DNA of 64,000 nt from Sphingosinicella microcystinivorans (GTDB lineage: Bacteria; Pseudomonadota; Alphaproteobacteria; Sphingomonadales; Sphingomonadaceae): NCBI RefSeq assembly GCF_003634215.1, contig NZ_RBWX01000008.1, forward strand, positions 1 to 64,000. The letters run 5' to 3'. This document shows positions 43,318 to 53,274 of this stretch, piece by piece. The position numbers and the translations under genes were made by a program. Positions within the stretch are counted from its first letter, which is position 1. Every line of letters begins with the position of its first letter. The notes beneath the pieces were generated by a model, which was not told the DNA's origin, did not search any database, and was given only the letters and a program-made list of their open reading frames with translations.

Positions 43318-43327
43318 TTGTCGACAC
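43318..43327. promoter_or_regulatory. TTGTCGACAC box between oxidase and GPH transporter
   Basis: TTGTCGACAC lies 39 bp upstream of the chosen oxidase start and 91 bp upstream of the divergent transporter start. Confidence 0.6.
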
Positions 43328-43417
43328 GAGTAGAGCAGGTCGATACCAAAAAGCAAAGCGGCATGTTGGCGGCAGCTCTTACATAGCGCTAAACTGCGTG
43401 TATCTGGGGAGGTATAA

Positions 43418-44830
43418 ATGGGCGGTTCAGGTCAAGCAGGCAGCAGCGAAGCCCGTGTGGCTTCATCAGCGCCTGGGGGACAGACTGTCGGGTCGCTGCC
43501 CACAAAGTTGTTCGTCGGCTATGGCGCGGTTGCGGCACCCTATGAAATGTTAAGGGCGCCTGCCCTGGCTATCCTCCCGGGACTTTACGCCAAGGAGTTT
43601 GGTTTTGCGTTGGCGACAATTTCCATCGCGATGCTTTTTCTCCGTCTCACGGACGGCGCCACCGACCTGGCCGTCGGGCTTCTCTCCGACAAAACAAGAA
43701 GCGCTTGGGGTCGCCGTAAGCCCTGGCTTCTTGCGAGCATCTTCGTGGCCATTCCCGCAGCCTATGGCCTCTATGTACCGAGCGATACTCCAACGATCTG
43801 GTCGTTCACGATCTGTTACTTCTTCTTTTTCCTCGCTTGGACAATGTTCGAAATACCCTACACAGCATGGTCGACTGAACTGGCTCATCGATATGAGGAC
43901 AGATCGCGCCTGGCGGTTTGGAGAGGGCTGGGGCAGAATGCTGGGCTGATCCTGCTCAGTTTGGTGCCGTTGCTTCCGTTTCTGCCTTCAACGGAAATGA
44001 ACTTTGTCACCCTGCACGCCATGTTCTGGCTTATAGCGATCACGTACCCGCTTGGAGTGCTTTACGCGATTTTCCGGCTTCCGAACGGCGGCGCCGTCGA
44101 GGAAGCGGAGCAATTCAGTATTCGTGATACGGTCGCCGCGATTCGGGCGAACCGCCCTTTCCAGCTATTCCTCTCTGTCGCGTTCCTTTCCGACTTTGCT
44201 GTCGGATGCATGACGGCTCTCTTCTTCCTGTTCTTCGACATCTATCTCGGTGTGGGGGCCTCCTTCACGGCCATTTTCCTTACCGCCATTGTCGTGTCCA
44301 CGCTGTCACTCAAGCTGTGGCAACATCTGCTGAAGCGAACATCGAAGACCGGGGTGCTCCTCGTAGGCCTAGGTGGCGGAGCCATCGTCGGAGCACTTAT
44401 TGCCGCTCTCGCCCCCGGACCGAACGCCCTGGCCTTTTTCATCGGGTATATGGCTTTGTTCTATACTTTCAGCGTCGCGCGCGATGTTGCACTCTATGCC
44501 ATTTTCGGCGACATTATCGACTATGATATTTGGAAGTCAAATGGCAGCAGAGCAGGACTTTACTCCTCCGCCTGGATGGTCCTCCGCAAGATTGCCTACG
44601 CCACAGCTCCCGCATTCGCGTTTCTCATCGCTGGCCTGTTTGGGTTTGATCCATCCGCTGACTCCCAATCCGATCTAGCCATCTTCGGACTGAAGGCAGC
44701 CAACGGCTACCTCCCTGCCATATTCCTGATCGCAGCGGTGTTCCTGGCCGCCATGTTCCCCATCACCAAGGCCCGGCACCAGATCATCCGGCGTCGGCTG
44801 GAGCAAAGATCTCTTCGAACCAGCTGTTGA
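43418..44830 (+). CDS. GPH-family (MFS) sodium/sugar-type symporter
   Basis: 470 residues, 12 membrane segments. LRLTDGATDLAVGLLSDKTR, then SAWGRRKPWLLAS, is the signature of the glycoside-pentoside-hexuronide:cation symporter family, and YTFSVARDVALYAIFGDIID is a further family block. In sphingomonads, members of this group accompany varied catabolic genes, so sugar transport should not be assumed. The ATG at 43418 has GGGGAGG 5 nt upstream. Divergent from the broken oxidase, sharing the operator region. Confidence 0.85.
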   Translation: MGGSGQAGSSEARVASSAPGGQTVGSLPTKLFVGYGAVAAPYEMLRAPALAILPGLYAKEFGFALATISIAMLFLRLTDGATDLAVGLLSDKTRSAWGRRKPWLLASIFVAIPAAYGLYVPSDTPTIWSFTICYFFFFLAWTMFEIPYTAWSTELAHRYEDRSRLAVWRGLGQNAGLILLSLVPLLPFLPSTEMNFVTLHAMFWLIAITYPLGVLYAIFRLPNGGAVEEAEQFSIRDTVAAIRANRPFQLFLSVAFLSDFAVGCMTALFFLFFDIYLGVGASFTAIFLTAIVVSTLSLKLWQHLLKRTSKTGVLLVGLGGGAIVGALIAALAPGPNALAFFIGYMALFYTFSVARDVALYAIFGDIIDYDIWKSNGSRAGLYSSAWMVLRKIAYATAPAFAFLIAGLFGFDPSADSQSDLAIFGLKAANGYLPAIFLIAAVFLAAMFPITKARHQIIRRRLEQRSLRTSC

Positions 44831-46065
44831 TTGCTGTGAGATTTGCCCCTCAGTGGTGCGAGGAGCTCCGCGCCACCCAGCGTCTTGTCTTGCCACTGAT
44901 CCTGACAAATCGATCCTTGACGCTAATTGAGGGCGACGGATATCGTGATGATTGGCTGGCTCGGGGCCACCGAGCTCACCGCCGCCCCTCTCGGCTCCAG
45001 TCTGATCATGACCACAGTCATTTTCTGCATGGGCATGATCACTGCAACGGCGCCAATGATGGCAAGCGAGCGCGGCCGGATGGCCCATAGCGTCTGGGAC
45101 CTTCGCGGCACCTTCCGGCAAGGCCTCTGGGCGTCCGTGGTGATCTCGATCGTTGTCTGGCTCGTGCTTTGGAACACGGCTCCTATTCTTCGACTGCTCG
45201 GCCAGAACGACGATCTGGCAGCTCTTGCGGGTACTTATGTCCTTAATGCTACTGGCCATGATGACAATCCTCAGAAAACACCCGCGATTTCGGCGATATT
45301 CGCTGTTTTGCCGATAGTGGCGGAGCGATTGGGCGCGCTTTCGCTCGCTCTGGAAATTTGGCGTTCCGATTGGAGTGGCGATGGCGCTGGAAGACACGAT
45401 ATTCATCTTCGCAGTGGTGATGATGGGCTGGTTCGGTCCAAATGCTTTGGCTGCGCATGCGATTGCGCTTCAAATCGGCAGCATCGCCTTCACGTGCCAC
45501 TAGGCTTGGCCCAGGCTGCCACGGTGTGTATTGTCAACGGGTTCAGAAGGCAGGACCAGGGCTTGATCAAACGAGCCGGTTCGACCGCCTTCTTCCTAAC
45601 GACTGCGTTTATGGTCGGCATGGCTTTGCTCATAGCAACGCAGCGCGACCTGTTGGTCTCGCATTTCATGAGTGCCGATCTTCCAGTCAATTCGGAAATC
45701 GCGGAACTTGCACTTTCCTTCCTCGAGGTCGCCGCGCTGATCGAGGTTGCCGATCGCGTTCAAGTCGTCTGCACCGGGATGCTGCGCGGCTGGCACGATA
45801 CGCGATGGCTGATGATTTTCGCCGTGACCGGCTACTCCGTGGTCGGGATCGGATTGCAGCCTGGCTGGCATTCGCACGCGACTGGGAGGGATTGGGTATC
45901 TGGGTCGGGCTGGGCAGTGGGATCTCTGTCGTCGCCCTGCTGGTATTTGGGCGCTGGCTACTTCGGTACAGGCTTGGCCTGCTTCCTGACGCCTGTCCGC
46001 AGTTGACGGGTGGACAAGTCGCCTCATCCCCAAGGCGGCCGATTGCGGTGGTCAGAATGGCTTAG
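44827..46065 (+). pseudogene. MATE-family efflux pump, multiply broken
   Basis: Pieces of a MATE transporter are recognisable in successive frames: EELRATQRLVLPLILTNRSL, then ATDIVMIGWLGATELTAAPL after a frameshift near 44930, RQGLWASVVISIVVWLVLWN, and late segments VIALTAFMVGMALLI-like and VADRVQVVCTGMLRGWHDTR. In the middle (45240-45480) the frame changes and an unrelated or deleted stretch occurs. At the end the frame shifts again. No functional protein is possible. Genuine MATE proteins of about 450 residues would cover this length. Confidence 0.8.
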
Positions 46066-46100
46066 AGGCTCTTTCCCGACGGCGAGTGAGCGGACGGGCG

Positions 46101-46850
46101 TCAGGTCAATGCCAAGCGCTTCGAAGGACGCTCGGTCAGGCGTTCATGCATTCTGACAGCAATCGTTTCGAAATCGCGCCTCCCCGCCGCTTCCGCAGCG
46201 TCAGCATCGCGCGCCTCTATTGCTTCAACTATGGCCAGATGCGCATTGATCCAGTGACCTTCGAGGTCGTGGTCGCCAAGCTCAGAAACATCGAGAAGAT
46301 AGGAGCCCAGGATGCGCTGCCCCTGGTCAAGCAACTGCCGCATCCAGTTCGCGTAGAATGCGTTACCAGACGCGTCAGCAATCGCCAGATGAAACTCCCG
46401 GTTCAGACGGATCATGAGGGCCATGTCGCGCTCGCGCGTCGCCACGCTGTGTTGCTCATGAATGTGCTTGATGCGCCCAAGCTGGACCTGCGTCCGGTTG
46501 GTCGCAGCGAGCCTTGCTGTCAGGCGGTAGAGCAGCTCGGAGGCATCAAGAAAGCTGGGGATGGCAATCATGTCAAACGGTGCGACGATCGAGCTTCGAT
46601 TGCGCAGGGTCTTCACCAGACCTTCCGCGGCGAGCCTGATCAAAGCCTCACGGATCGGAGATCGTGACAACCCGAAACGTTCGGCAAGATCAGTTTCATC
46701 CAGAAGTGTGCCGGGCTCCATCTTCAGAGTGAGAATCTCTGCCCGAAGGGTCTCGTAAACCGTATCCGCACCCGAGCCGCGAACTGGCTTGCGTTCGGGC
46801 TTGGCCACGCCTCCCTTGGCGTTGCGACCAGACCGTTCTGATTGAGCCAT
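46101..46850 (-). CDS. GntR-family regulator with FCD domain
   Basis: 249 residues. Winged helix: VYETLRAEILTLKMEPGTLL, then DETDLAERFGLSRSPIREALIRLAAEGLV. The FCD effector domain has NREFHLAIADASGN and WINAHLAIVEAIEARD with metal-ligand histidines. FadR-type regulators bind short palindromes of the form yGTnnACr, which fits the TTGTCGACAC boxes found at five promoters of the 37-61 kb block. I therefore infer that it controls them. Its own promoter has no such box. It follows the TonB receptor gene on the same strand after a terminator. Confidence 0.88.
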   Translation of the reverse strand: MAQSERSGRNAKGGVAKPERKPVRGSGADTVYETLRAEILTLKMEPGTLLDETDLAERFGLSRSPIREALIRLAAEGLVKTLRNRSSIVAPFDMIAIPSFLDASELLYRLTARLAATNRTQVQLGRIKHIHEQHSVATRERDMALMIRLNREFHLAIADASGNAFYANWMRQLLDQGQRILGSYLLDVSELGDHDLEGHWINAHLAIVEAIEARDADAAEAAGRRDFETIAVRMHERLTERPSKRLALT

Positions 46851-46991
46851 CCTGAATCTCCGAAGCAGGCAATAGTAGCAATTGCCGCTAGCGCGGTCCT
46901 ACATCAAGTCACGGAAGGCTGTCACGAATATTCCGGTCAGTGTCAGAAGACCTAGGGGGCTCAGGCTTGCCCCCAGTGCGGCAAAGAGAAC

Positions 46992-47019
46992 AGGCCGGGC
47001 CTTGGAGAAGGTCCGGCCT
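46992..47019 (-). terminator. Terminator of the TonB receptor gene
   Basis: AGGCCGGACCTT/AAGGCCCGGCCT (minus strand) form a 12-bp stem with one G-T pair and a 4-nt loop, 11 bp after the receptor stop, followed by TGTTCTCTTTG. Confidence 0.75.
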
Positions 47020-47030
47020 GCCGATCCGCC

Positions 47031-49214
47031 TCAGTAGCGATAACTGAGGCCTAGGCTCCATGTCCGGAACTGACCCGGAGGAGCAAAATTACGCCCGTCA
47101 TAAAAAGCGAAATAACGCTGGTTGGTCAGGTTCCGGGCGCTGGCCTGCAGCGACCAGTCTCCTATATCGTATTTGACTAGGGCGTTGACGAGGCCGGTAG
47201 ACTGTAAAATGAAAATGTTGTCAGCTTTGTCGAACGCCTTACTGCGATACTGGTATTCAACCCTCATGCTGGCCTCGCCCGGACCAACCTCGACTTTATC
47301 CACGGTCAGTGCGGCGGTTCCCTGGAACTTCGGAGCACGAGGCAGCGTATTACCAGAATAGTCGACCGGCTGAGCTGTTGTGTCGTCCAGAGTGATGTAC
47401 TCGTCAAAACTCGTGTTCAAATATCCGGCACTGAGATCAAGACGCAAGTTATCACTCAAGCGGAAATTGCTCAGCGAAGCCTCAAACCCCCAGATCGTTG
47501 CCTTACCGGCGTTGAGTACCGTATAGAAGGGAACGCCAGCAGGGTCGGGAGAACCATCAGGAAGCAGCGGAATGCCGCCGACTTGAACCTGCATGTCACG
47601 GTAGTCGTAATAGTAACCAGCGACGTTCAGAAAGCCGTTGCTATCTGGCAAAGTCGACTTCACACCGACTTCATAAGCGTACAGAGTCTCCGGCTTGACC
47701 GTGGCCGGCTGCGGCGTCCCATCAACGGCAAAACCTGTCGTATTGTAGCCAGACTGGAAGCCCTTGGAAGCGGATGCATAAATCATCGTTCCGCCAGCAG
47801 TGGTATAGTCCAAACCAACTCGACCAGTAAGCTGGCTTTGTGTGCTGCTCAGATCAAACGATTGCGAATCTGCGGGACCACTGCCTGCGAATCGATTGCG
47901 GACGCGATCACGGTTGTAGCGCAGACCCACGTTCGCTCGGAGCTGGTCGGTCAGGTTATAATTGAGATCCCCAAACACGGCAAAAGTCTTAACAGTGTTG
48001 TCCGTAGCGCTGTCGAGCAATCCGTTAACGACAGGCACGATATCGACTCGACGCGTCTCGCCTTCCTTTGCATCCATGTATAGGCCGCCGAACACCCAGT
48101 TCGCCTTGTCACCTTCATATGCAAGTTGCAATTCCTGGCTCAACTGCTCGGCATATTGGGGGAGCGAGATGACGACCTGAACCGGCTGCGGCAGCGGGTT
48201 CACGTCAAGCTGAGAGCGCGGCTCATTGTAATCAGTATACCCTGTCACCGACCGCCAAGAATAACCCTCCCCCAGTTCACCCGATAGCGTCAGGCCAACA
48301 AGGTAATGGTCGCGCTCCCCCACCGGCGTACTGGGGTTATCGTAATATCCCTTGTTCCAACCATAGAGCGGCTTACCGGCGGAACTCAGAGCAATAAGTT
48401 CACCGACACCACCCGTTTCGTTCGTGTATTGCGCAAACAAGTCGACATCGATTGGGCCCGCCTTTCCGGTCAGTGTGAGGCGCACGCCGGTAAACTCATT
48501 GCCAGCGATGCGCTTACTGGTCGCGACGTTAATGATACGACCATCAGCACGAGTAAGTGTGCCTGCAATGCGAACCGCCCAGTCCCCACCGAGTGGTGCA
48601 TCGAGACCCGCATAGGCGCGCACCGTGTTCTCACTTCCATACTCGAGCTTGGCGCCAAAATCGAACTCATTACCAGGACGCCGCGTGTTGATGTTGATGG
48701 CGCCGCCCGTCGCGTTCCGTCCGTAGAGGGTGCCCTGCGGCCCTTTCAGAACTTCAATCTGACCAACGTCGAACATCCAGCCCAGCGAGGACGCGGTCGA
48801 AGGCATGTAGATGCCATTTATGTGAGCCGCAACTGCTGCACCACTGCCAGGCACCTGCGTACCGATGCCACGCATCGTAATCGTCGCCCGAGTTTCGTAA
48901 TTCTCCATGTAGAGTCCAGGAGTCTCGAACTGGAGATCCTCAAAAGTGACCTTACCGAACTCCTGCAGGTCCGACCCACTCAGAACCTGAATAGATGCAG
49001 GGACGGATTGAATATCCTCTTCACGCTTGCGAGCAGTGACGATGATCTCTGCACCGCTAGCGTCTTCAGCTTTCGCCGCCCCTTCTGCCTTTGCGATCTG
49101 CGGAGCCAGCATCAGCGCAGTGGCGACCGCCATCAGTGAGGGCATCGCCGCTAAGTGCTTGCGAAACGACACCCGGACCTCAGTGCACCTATTGATCCGG
49201 TCAGGACTGGACAT
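47031..49214 (-). CDS. TonB-dependent receptor of the second block
   Basis: 727-residue receptor. A signal region (about residues 1-43, ending AKAEG) is followed by the TonB box/plug ASGAEIIVTARKREEDIQSV, ITMRGIGTQVPGSG, IEVLKGPQGTLYGRNATGGA, and a barrel ending ARNLTNQRYFAFYDGR and WSLGLSYRY. No STN domain. The ATG at 49214 has GGGAGGAAGA upstream; the longer frame starts inside that site. Operator-like boxes at 49258-49278 lie 44 bp upstream. On the same strand, ALDH and GMC genes lie further upstream, an order similar to some polymer or alcohol uptake operons. The substrate is not evident from sequence. Confidence 0.9.
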   Translation of the reverse strand: MSSPDRINRCTEVRVSFRKHLAAMPSLMAVATALMLAPQIAKAEGAAKAEDASGAEIIVTARKREEDIQSVPASIQVLSGSDLQEFGKVTFEDLQFETPGLYMENYETRATITMRGIGTQVPGSGAAVAAHINGIYMPSTASSLGWMFDVGQIEVLKGPQGTLYGRNATGGAININTRRPGNEFDFGAKLEYGSENTVRAYAGLDAPLGGDWAVRIAGTLTRADGRIINVATSKRIAGNEFTGVRLTLTGKAGPIDVDLFAQYTNETGGVGELIALSSAGKPLYGWNKGYYDNPSTPVGERDHYLVGLTLSGELGEGYSWRSVTGYTDYNEPRSQLDVNPLPQPVQVVISLPQYAEQLSQELQLAYEGDKANWVFGGLYMDAKEGETRRVDIVPVVNGLLDSATDNTVKTFAVFGDLNYNLTDQLRANVGLRYNRDRVRNRFAGSGPADSQSFDLSSTQSQLTGRVGLDYTTAGGTMIYASASKGFQSGYNTTGFAVDGTPQPATVKPETLYAYEVGVKSTLPDSNGFLNVAGYYYDYRDMQVQVGGIPLLPDGSPDPAGVPFYTVLNAGKATIWGFEASLSNFRLSDNLRLDLSAGYLNTSFDEYITLDDTTAQPVDYSGNTLPRAPKFQGTAALTVDKVEVGPGEASMRVEYQYRSKAFDKADNIFILQSTGLVNALVKYDIGDWSLQASARNLTNQRYFAFYDGRNFAPPGQFRTWSLGLSYRY

Positions 49215-49257
49215 GTCTCTTCCTCCCATTGGTTATGAGCCTCGCCCCAAGAAGCTT

Positions 49258-49278
49258 TTGGTCGACAATATGTCGACA
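49258..49278. promoter_or_regulatory. Double GTCGACA box upstream of TonB receptor
   Basis: TTGGTCGACAA (49258-49268) and TGTCGACA (49271-49278) stand side by side in the 255-bp gap between the receptor and ALDH genes. Both fit the GntR/FadR-type pattern. The rest of the gap shows nothing recognisable. Confidence 0.6.
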
Positions 49279-49469
49279 TGTAGTATTCATCACATTTGAT
49301 GATTGCAAGCCCTTGCGAAGAAGCTCTCTCTGGCGTTGCAAATGAGCATCACCGATTGATTGCCACAGAAGGACAGGCACCCCTGCCAGTACGTTTTGAA
49401 GACGCGGCGTATCGCCGATAATCGAAATCGGCGCCCGAACAACACGATCTCACGCGCCACTCGAAGTCG

Positions 49470-50975
49470 CTACCCTGCGAAGGAGACAGACTTCAATCGC
49501 GTGAATGCCCGCATGCCGTCCAGCCCGCCTTCAACACCCACGCCCGATTGGCCGTGAGGTTCGAAGGCGCCCGCCGTGGCGTCCACAGCTGTTGCCCCAG
49601 GCTTGCCCGTGATGGTCACCGAGCCGGCCTTGACGGCTCGGGCGAGACGGAGCGCGCGCGCCAGGTCGCGCGTCCAGACGCTGGCGGCGAGGCCGTAGAT
49701 GGTGCTGTTTGCAAGTCTGACAGCTTCGAGCTCGTCTTCAAATGCGAAGACTGACAATACCGGGCCGAAGATCTCCTCCTGGGCGATCCGCATGTCACTG
49801 CGGACATCGGTGAAAACGGTAGGCATCCAGTAGCATCCGTCGTTGCGCCCGGAGTAGCCGCGCGGCAGGGCGGCCACAGCGCCTTCTTCTTGGCCGGCTT
49901 CGTAATAGCGACGCACTCTGGCGTGCTGATCCTTGCTGGCGAGCGGGCCAAAGCTGGTGGCTTCGTTGAGCGGGTCTCCCGCTTCAATCTGTTGCGCGCG
50001 GGCCAGTACGCGTTCAACTAGCGCATCATGAATCGAGCGCTCCACAAGGAGTCGCGACCCTGCCACGCAGACCTGCCCGGAATTAAACGTAATGCTGCCA
50101 ACGACGGCGTCGGCAATCGCGTCGAGATCGTCGATGTCGTCAAACACAATCTGCGGAGACTTGCCGCCGCATTCGAGGATCAAGCGTTTCATGTTCGACT
50201 GGGCGGACAGTTCGATCAGTCGCTTGCCGGTCGCCGTGGAGCCCGTGAATGTCAGGAGGTCGACATCCATGTGGGAGGCAAGAGCGGCGCCGGCACCTGA
50301 ACCCAGGCCCGGCACGATGTTCAGTACCCCATCGGGAACACCCGCTTCGGCCGCAAGTTCGCCCAGCCGCAGACAGCTCAAGGAGGCAATTTCGGATGGC
50401 TTGAGGACGACCGAATTGCCTACGGCGAGCGCAGGCGCGATCTTAGTGATTCCGATGTAGGCCGGGAAGTTCCAGGGCGTGATCGCGCCGACAACGCCAA
50501 CCGGCTCCCGCAGATTGAGCAGCAGCGTCGAAGGATCATTCGGGATGACCTGATCGATCAGCTTGTCTGAGGCTTCGGCGACGGCCCGGACGGCATCAGC
50601 AGCGGCCCGCATATCAGGTGCCGCAGCGCCGATTGGCATGCCCATTTCAAGCGTATCGAGCAGCGCCAACTCGTCCGCATTGCGCTCAATGGCATCTGCA
50701 AAATTCATGAGGATCCGTGCACGCGCCCGCGGGGACAGATTGGCCCAGCTGCCCCGTTCAAACGCGACACGCGCGGCGGAAACAGCGGCATCGATCTCAG
50801 CTGCACCGCACGCCGGAAGGTCGGCAAGACGGTCTCCATTCGCCGGATTGAGAGTTGCGAAGTGCCCCTTGGCACTAGCCTCAATCCGGCGGCCATTGAT
50901 CCATGGCCGTACATCAAAGCTGATTTCCTGAGCCTTGACCGTCCAGTTCACTGGCGCGACTTCGAGAGAGTTCAT
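49470..50975 (-). CDS. NAD(P)-dependent aldehyde dehydrogenase
   Basis: 501 residues, full-length ALDH. ITPWNFPAYIGITKIAPALA, LLTFTGSTATGKRL, the general base Glu in ILECGGKSPQ, and the nucleophile Cys (about 301) in NSGQVCVAGSRL are all present, as is EEIFGPVLSVF. It oxidises an aldehyde to the acid. I chose the ATG at 50975 (GGAG 9 nt upstream); another ATG overlaps the GMC stop at 50990. Coupling to the GMC gene suggests that it takes the aldehyde made by that alcohol oxidase. Confidence 0.92.
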   Translation of the reverse strand: MNSLEVAPVNWTVKAQEISFDVRPWINGRRIEASAKGHFATLNPANGDRLADLPACGAAEIDAAVSAARVAFERGSWANLSPRARARILMNFADAIERNADELALLDTLEMGMPIGAAAPDMRAAADAVRAVAEASDKLIDQVIPNDPSTLLLNLREPVGVVGAITPWNFPAYIGITKIAPALAVGNSVVLKPSEIASLSCLRLGELAAEAGVPDGVLNIVPGLGSGAGAALASHMDVDLLTFTGSTATGKRLIELSAQSNMKRLILECGGKSPQIVFDDIDDLDAIADAVVGSITFNSGQVCVAGSRLLVERSIHDALVERVLARAQQIEAGDPLNEATSFGPLASKDQHARVRRYYEAGQEEGAVAALPRGYSGRNDGCYWMPTVFTDVRSDMRIAQEEIFGPVLSVFAFEDELEAVRLANSTIYGLAASVWTRDLARALRLARAVKAGSVTITGKPGATAVDATAGAFEPHGQSGVGVEGGLDGMRAFTRLKSVSFAG

Positions 50976-50989
50976 TGAATTTGTCTCCA

Positions 50990-52621
50990 TTATCCTATTG
51001 TCTTGAGCCTGCCGGGTTCGCGGAGCAGTTCGGCAGCACGTTCCCCGATCATGACCGTTGGAGCGTGAAGGTTTCCGGAAGTTACCAGAGGAATGACCGA
51101 GGCATCCGCAACCGTCAGACGACCGACGCCTCTTACACGCAACTGTGAGTCGACAACCGCAGACGGGTCGTCGCCCATCCGGCAGGTGCCGCAAGCATGG
51201 TAGCAGATCCCCGCGTTCTCGCGGACATAAGCTTCGAGTGCCTCGTCGTTGGAGAGAGCAATGCCGGGAGAAAGCCGTCTGATGACCCGATCTGAGAAGG
51301 GCTTTGCGCGGGCGATCCGGTCGACCAGTCGTACTCCTCGCATCAAACGCAAAACGTCGTCACGGTCGCCCAACAGGTTAGGCACGATCATCGGCGCTTC
51401 GCGGGGGTCGGCAGACCTTAACTCGATCCGCCCACGTGACTTCGGGTGGCACAGTGACGGAGAGAGGGAATAAGTGTTCACTCCGGAGGTGAATGTGAAG
51501 TTGTCTTCAAGATAACCCCAAGGCCCGGAGAACAGCAACAGATCCGGAGACACTTCCTCGGGCCTGCTTTGCGCATAGGCCAGGATATGACTGGCACAGG
51601 AAATTGCCTGGCCTCGCCTGGCCAGGGCGAATTGTAGACCTGACAGAGCGAGTTGGTGCCATTGCATGGCAGAGCTGTATGTCCGGTCCCGGACCTCGTA
51701 CTCGATGTAAAGTTCAGGATGGTCATGAAGATTGCCCCCGACCGACTGGCTGTCAGCCACAACAGAAATGCCGTGCGTCCGAAGCTGCTGTGCCGGCCCT
51801 ATGCCCGAGACCATCAGTAGGTGCGGAGAACCGAAGGCTCCCGCGCTCAATACAATCTCGCGACGCGCCCTGACCTCGAATAGCTTATCATTTGCTGAGA
51901 TCTGAAGACCTGTTGCTTGCCCTTGATCGAACACAATCCGTTCGACCCGAGCATGGGTAAGCACCCTAAGGTTAGGGCGCCGCCATGCCGGACGTAGATA
52001 GGCAGTAGCGCTATCCTGACGAAGTCCGCGAAGCTGGTTGGTCTGCGCAACACCAATGGCCGCCCCCTTCGCCAGGTTGATGTCTGCCACTTTCGGGATT
52101 CCGACTGCGGCAGCTGATTCGATCAAATCATCGGTGCTCGCATGAGGTGAACGAAGAACCTCGACATGGACAGGACCAAACTTCCCTCTGCCGGCCAGCC
52201 CGGGGCAATGCTCTGCTCGCCGAAAGAACGGCTCGACATGTCTCCACGACCAACCCGAAGCGCCCATTTCGGCCCAGAGGTCATAATCTCGCGGCAGACC
52301 TATCGCATAAATTACGCCATTGATCGTGCTGCTGCCGCCAAGAATGCGTCCCCGTCGCCAAGTCTCGGCCCGATCGAAACGGCTGGGATCGCTCTTGGTC
52401 TGGTAAAGCCAGGCATAGGGCTCCCAATCCTTGACGAACGACTGACCACCCGGAATGCGAAACTTCCAGTTGCGTTCGGAACCGCCAGATTCGATCAATA
52501 AGACCGAGACCTTGGGGTCTTCGCTCAAGCGCGAAGCGATCACGCAACCTGCCGAACCCGCCCCGACTATGATGTAGTCGTAGTCACCACCATATGGCAG
52601 GGTCTCAACAGGACTTGCCAT
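50990..52621 (-). CDS. GMC-family FAD oxidoreductase (alcohol dehydrogenase/oxidase)
   Basis: 543 residues. The dinucleotide fold DYIIVGAGSAGCVIASRLSE, GMC signature 1 (RGRILGGSSTINGVIYAIG), signature 2 (SAGAFGSPHLLMVSGIGP) and the C-terminal His-Asn pair (ICYHACGTCRMG, and VTSGNLHAPTVMIGERAAEL) are intact. GMC enzymes oxidise primary alcohols such as choline, PEG termini or aryl-alkanols to aldehydes. The ATG at 52621 begins 1 bp after the stop of the lipoprotein gene, so it is probably translationally coupled. Paired with the ALDH downstream for alcohol to acid conversion. Confidence 0.92.
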   Translation of the reverse strand: MASPVETLPYGGDYDYIIVGAGSAGCVIASRLSEDPKVSVLLIESGGSERNWKFRIPGGQSFVKDWEPYAWLYQTKSDPSRFDRAETWRRGRILGGSSTINGVIYAIGLPRDYDLWAEMGASGWSWRHVEPFFRRAEHCPGLAGRGKFGPVHVEVLRSPHASTDDLIESAAAVGIPKVADINLAKGAAIGVAQTNQLRGLRQDSATAYLRPAWRRPNLRVLTHARVERIVFDQGQATGLQISANDKLFEVRARREIVLSAGAFGSPHLLMVSGIGPAQQLRTHGISVVADSQSVGGNLHDHPELYIEYEVRDRTYSSAMQWHQLALSGLQFALARRGQAISCASHILAYAQSRPEEVSPDLLLFSGPWGYLEDNFTFTSGVNTYSLSPSLCHPKSRGRIELRSADPREAPMIVPNLLGDRDDVLRLMRGVRLVDRIARAKPFSDRVIRRLSPGIALSNDEALEAYVRENAGICYHACGTCRMGDDPSAVVDSQLRVRGVGRLTVADASVIPLVTSGNLHAPTVMIGERAAELLREPGRLKTIG

Positions 52622-52622
52622 C

Positions 52623-53159
52623 TCAACGACCAACTACTCGCCGGTAGGTCCCGTCGTGTATGACTTTCCAAGTGGCGCCCTTGTCGATCGAGAGCTCCCA
52701 GAGCTGACGATTTCCACCATCAGCCAGTGGGGAAAAGCTCATGCGATGAAGCCCGACAAATGAGTCCATGTCGTTCTCGCCAGTCAGGACTAAGGTAGAG
52801 CCCTCAAACTGCCCCGATAGGTACATCGTTTCGCCATCGTCAGTGACGAAAATCAATCTCCAGAGGCGGTCGGACTTGTCGTAGAACATGTGAGCACGCC
52901 CGTAACCACTAATCGCCCCCCGCCATTTCTCCAAAAGCATGCAGCCGCCCAGGACTGCTTCAACCTTGCTTTCGCCGGCCGGCGCGCCACCAATGCCGGT
53001 TACCTTGAACTCGCCGATCTTGAAATCAAGTTGCCGGTATACCGGATCCGTGCACCCTGCACCCGGAGGACCTGCGCGCACCTCGGCACGCCCGGCACAG
53101 CCACTTACCGCGACTAGGGCGGCAGTAAGCCAGATGCCTTTCCTGACGCGATTTATCAT
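52623..53159 (-). CDS. DUF1579-like lipoprotein
   Basis: 178 residues with a lipoprotein signal (lipobox VSGC; Cys about 21). The mature part resembles DUF1579-type proteins with a beta-barrel, lipocalin-like fold: DFKIGEFKVTGIGGAPAGES, LGGCMLLEKWRG, YDKSDRLWRLIFVTDDGE and a final WKVIHDGTYRRV. Function of the family is unknown. The ATG at 53159 has GGGAGG upstream. First gene of the GMC-ALDH operon, divergent from the CocE-type hydrolase across the box at 53207. Confidence 0.68.
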   Translation of the reverse strand: MINRVRKGIWLTAALVAVSGCAGRAEVRAGPPGAGCTDPVYRQLDFKIGEFKVTGIGGAPAGESKVEAVLGGCMLLEKWRGAISGYGRAHMFYDKSDRLWRLIFVTDDGETMYLSGQFEGSTLVLTGENDMDSFVGLHRMSFSPLADGGNRQLWELSIDKGATWKVIHDGTYRRVVGR

Positions 53160-53206
53160 TGCAATTTCCTCCCTGGCAAAGGCCATGCGCGAGCTGCGTG
53201 GATTTT

Positions 53207-53216
53207 TTGTCGACAC
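53207..53216. promoter_or_regulatory. TTGTCGACAC box in a divergent promoter
   Basis: TTGTCGACAC is 48 bp upstream of the lipoprotein start and 59 bp upstream of the CocE-type start. An imperfect palindrome CAAACAATACACGTTGTATG follows at 53217, which may be a second operator or promoter part. Confidence 0.62.
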
Positions 53217-53274
53217 AAACAATACACGTTGTATGTTTGGGCCGCAACCATTCGAATGAAGTGAGTGAGAAGTC

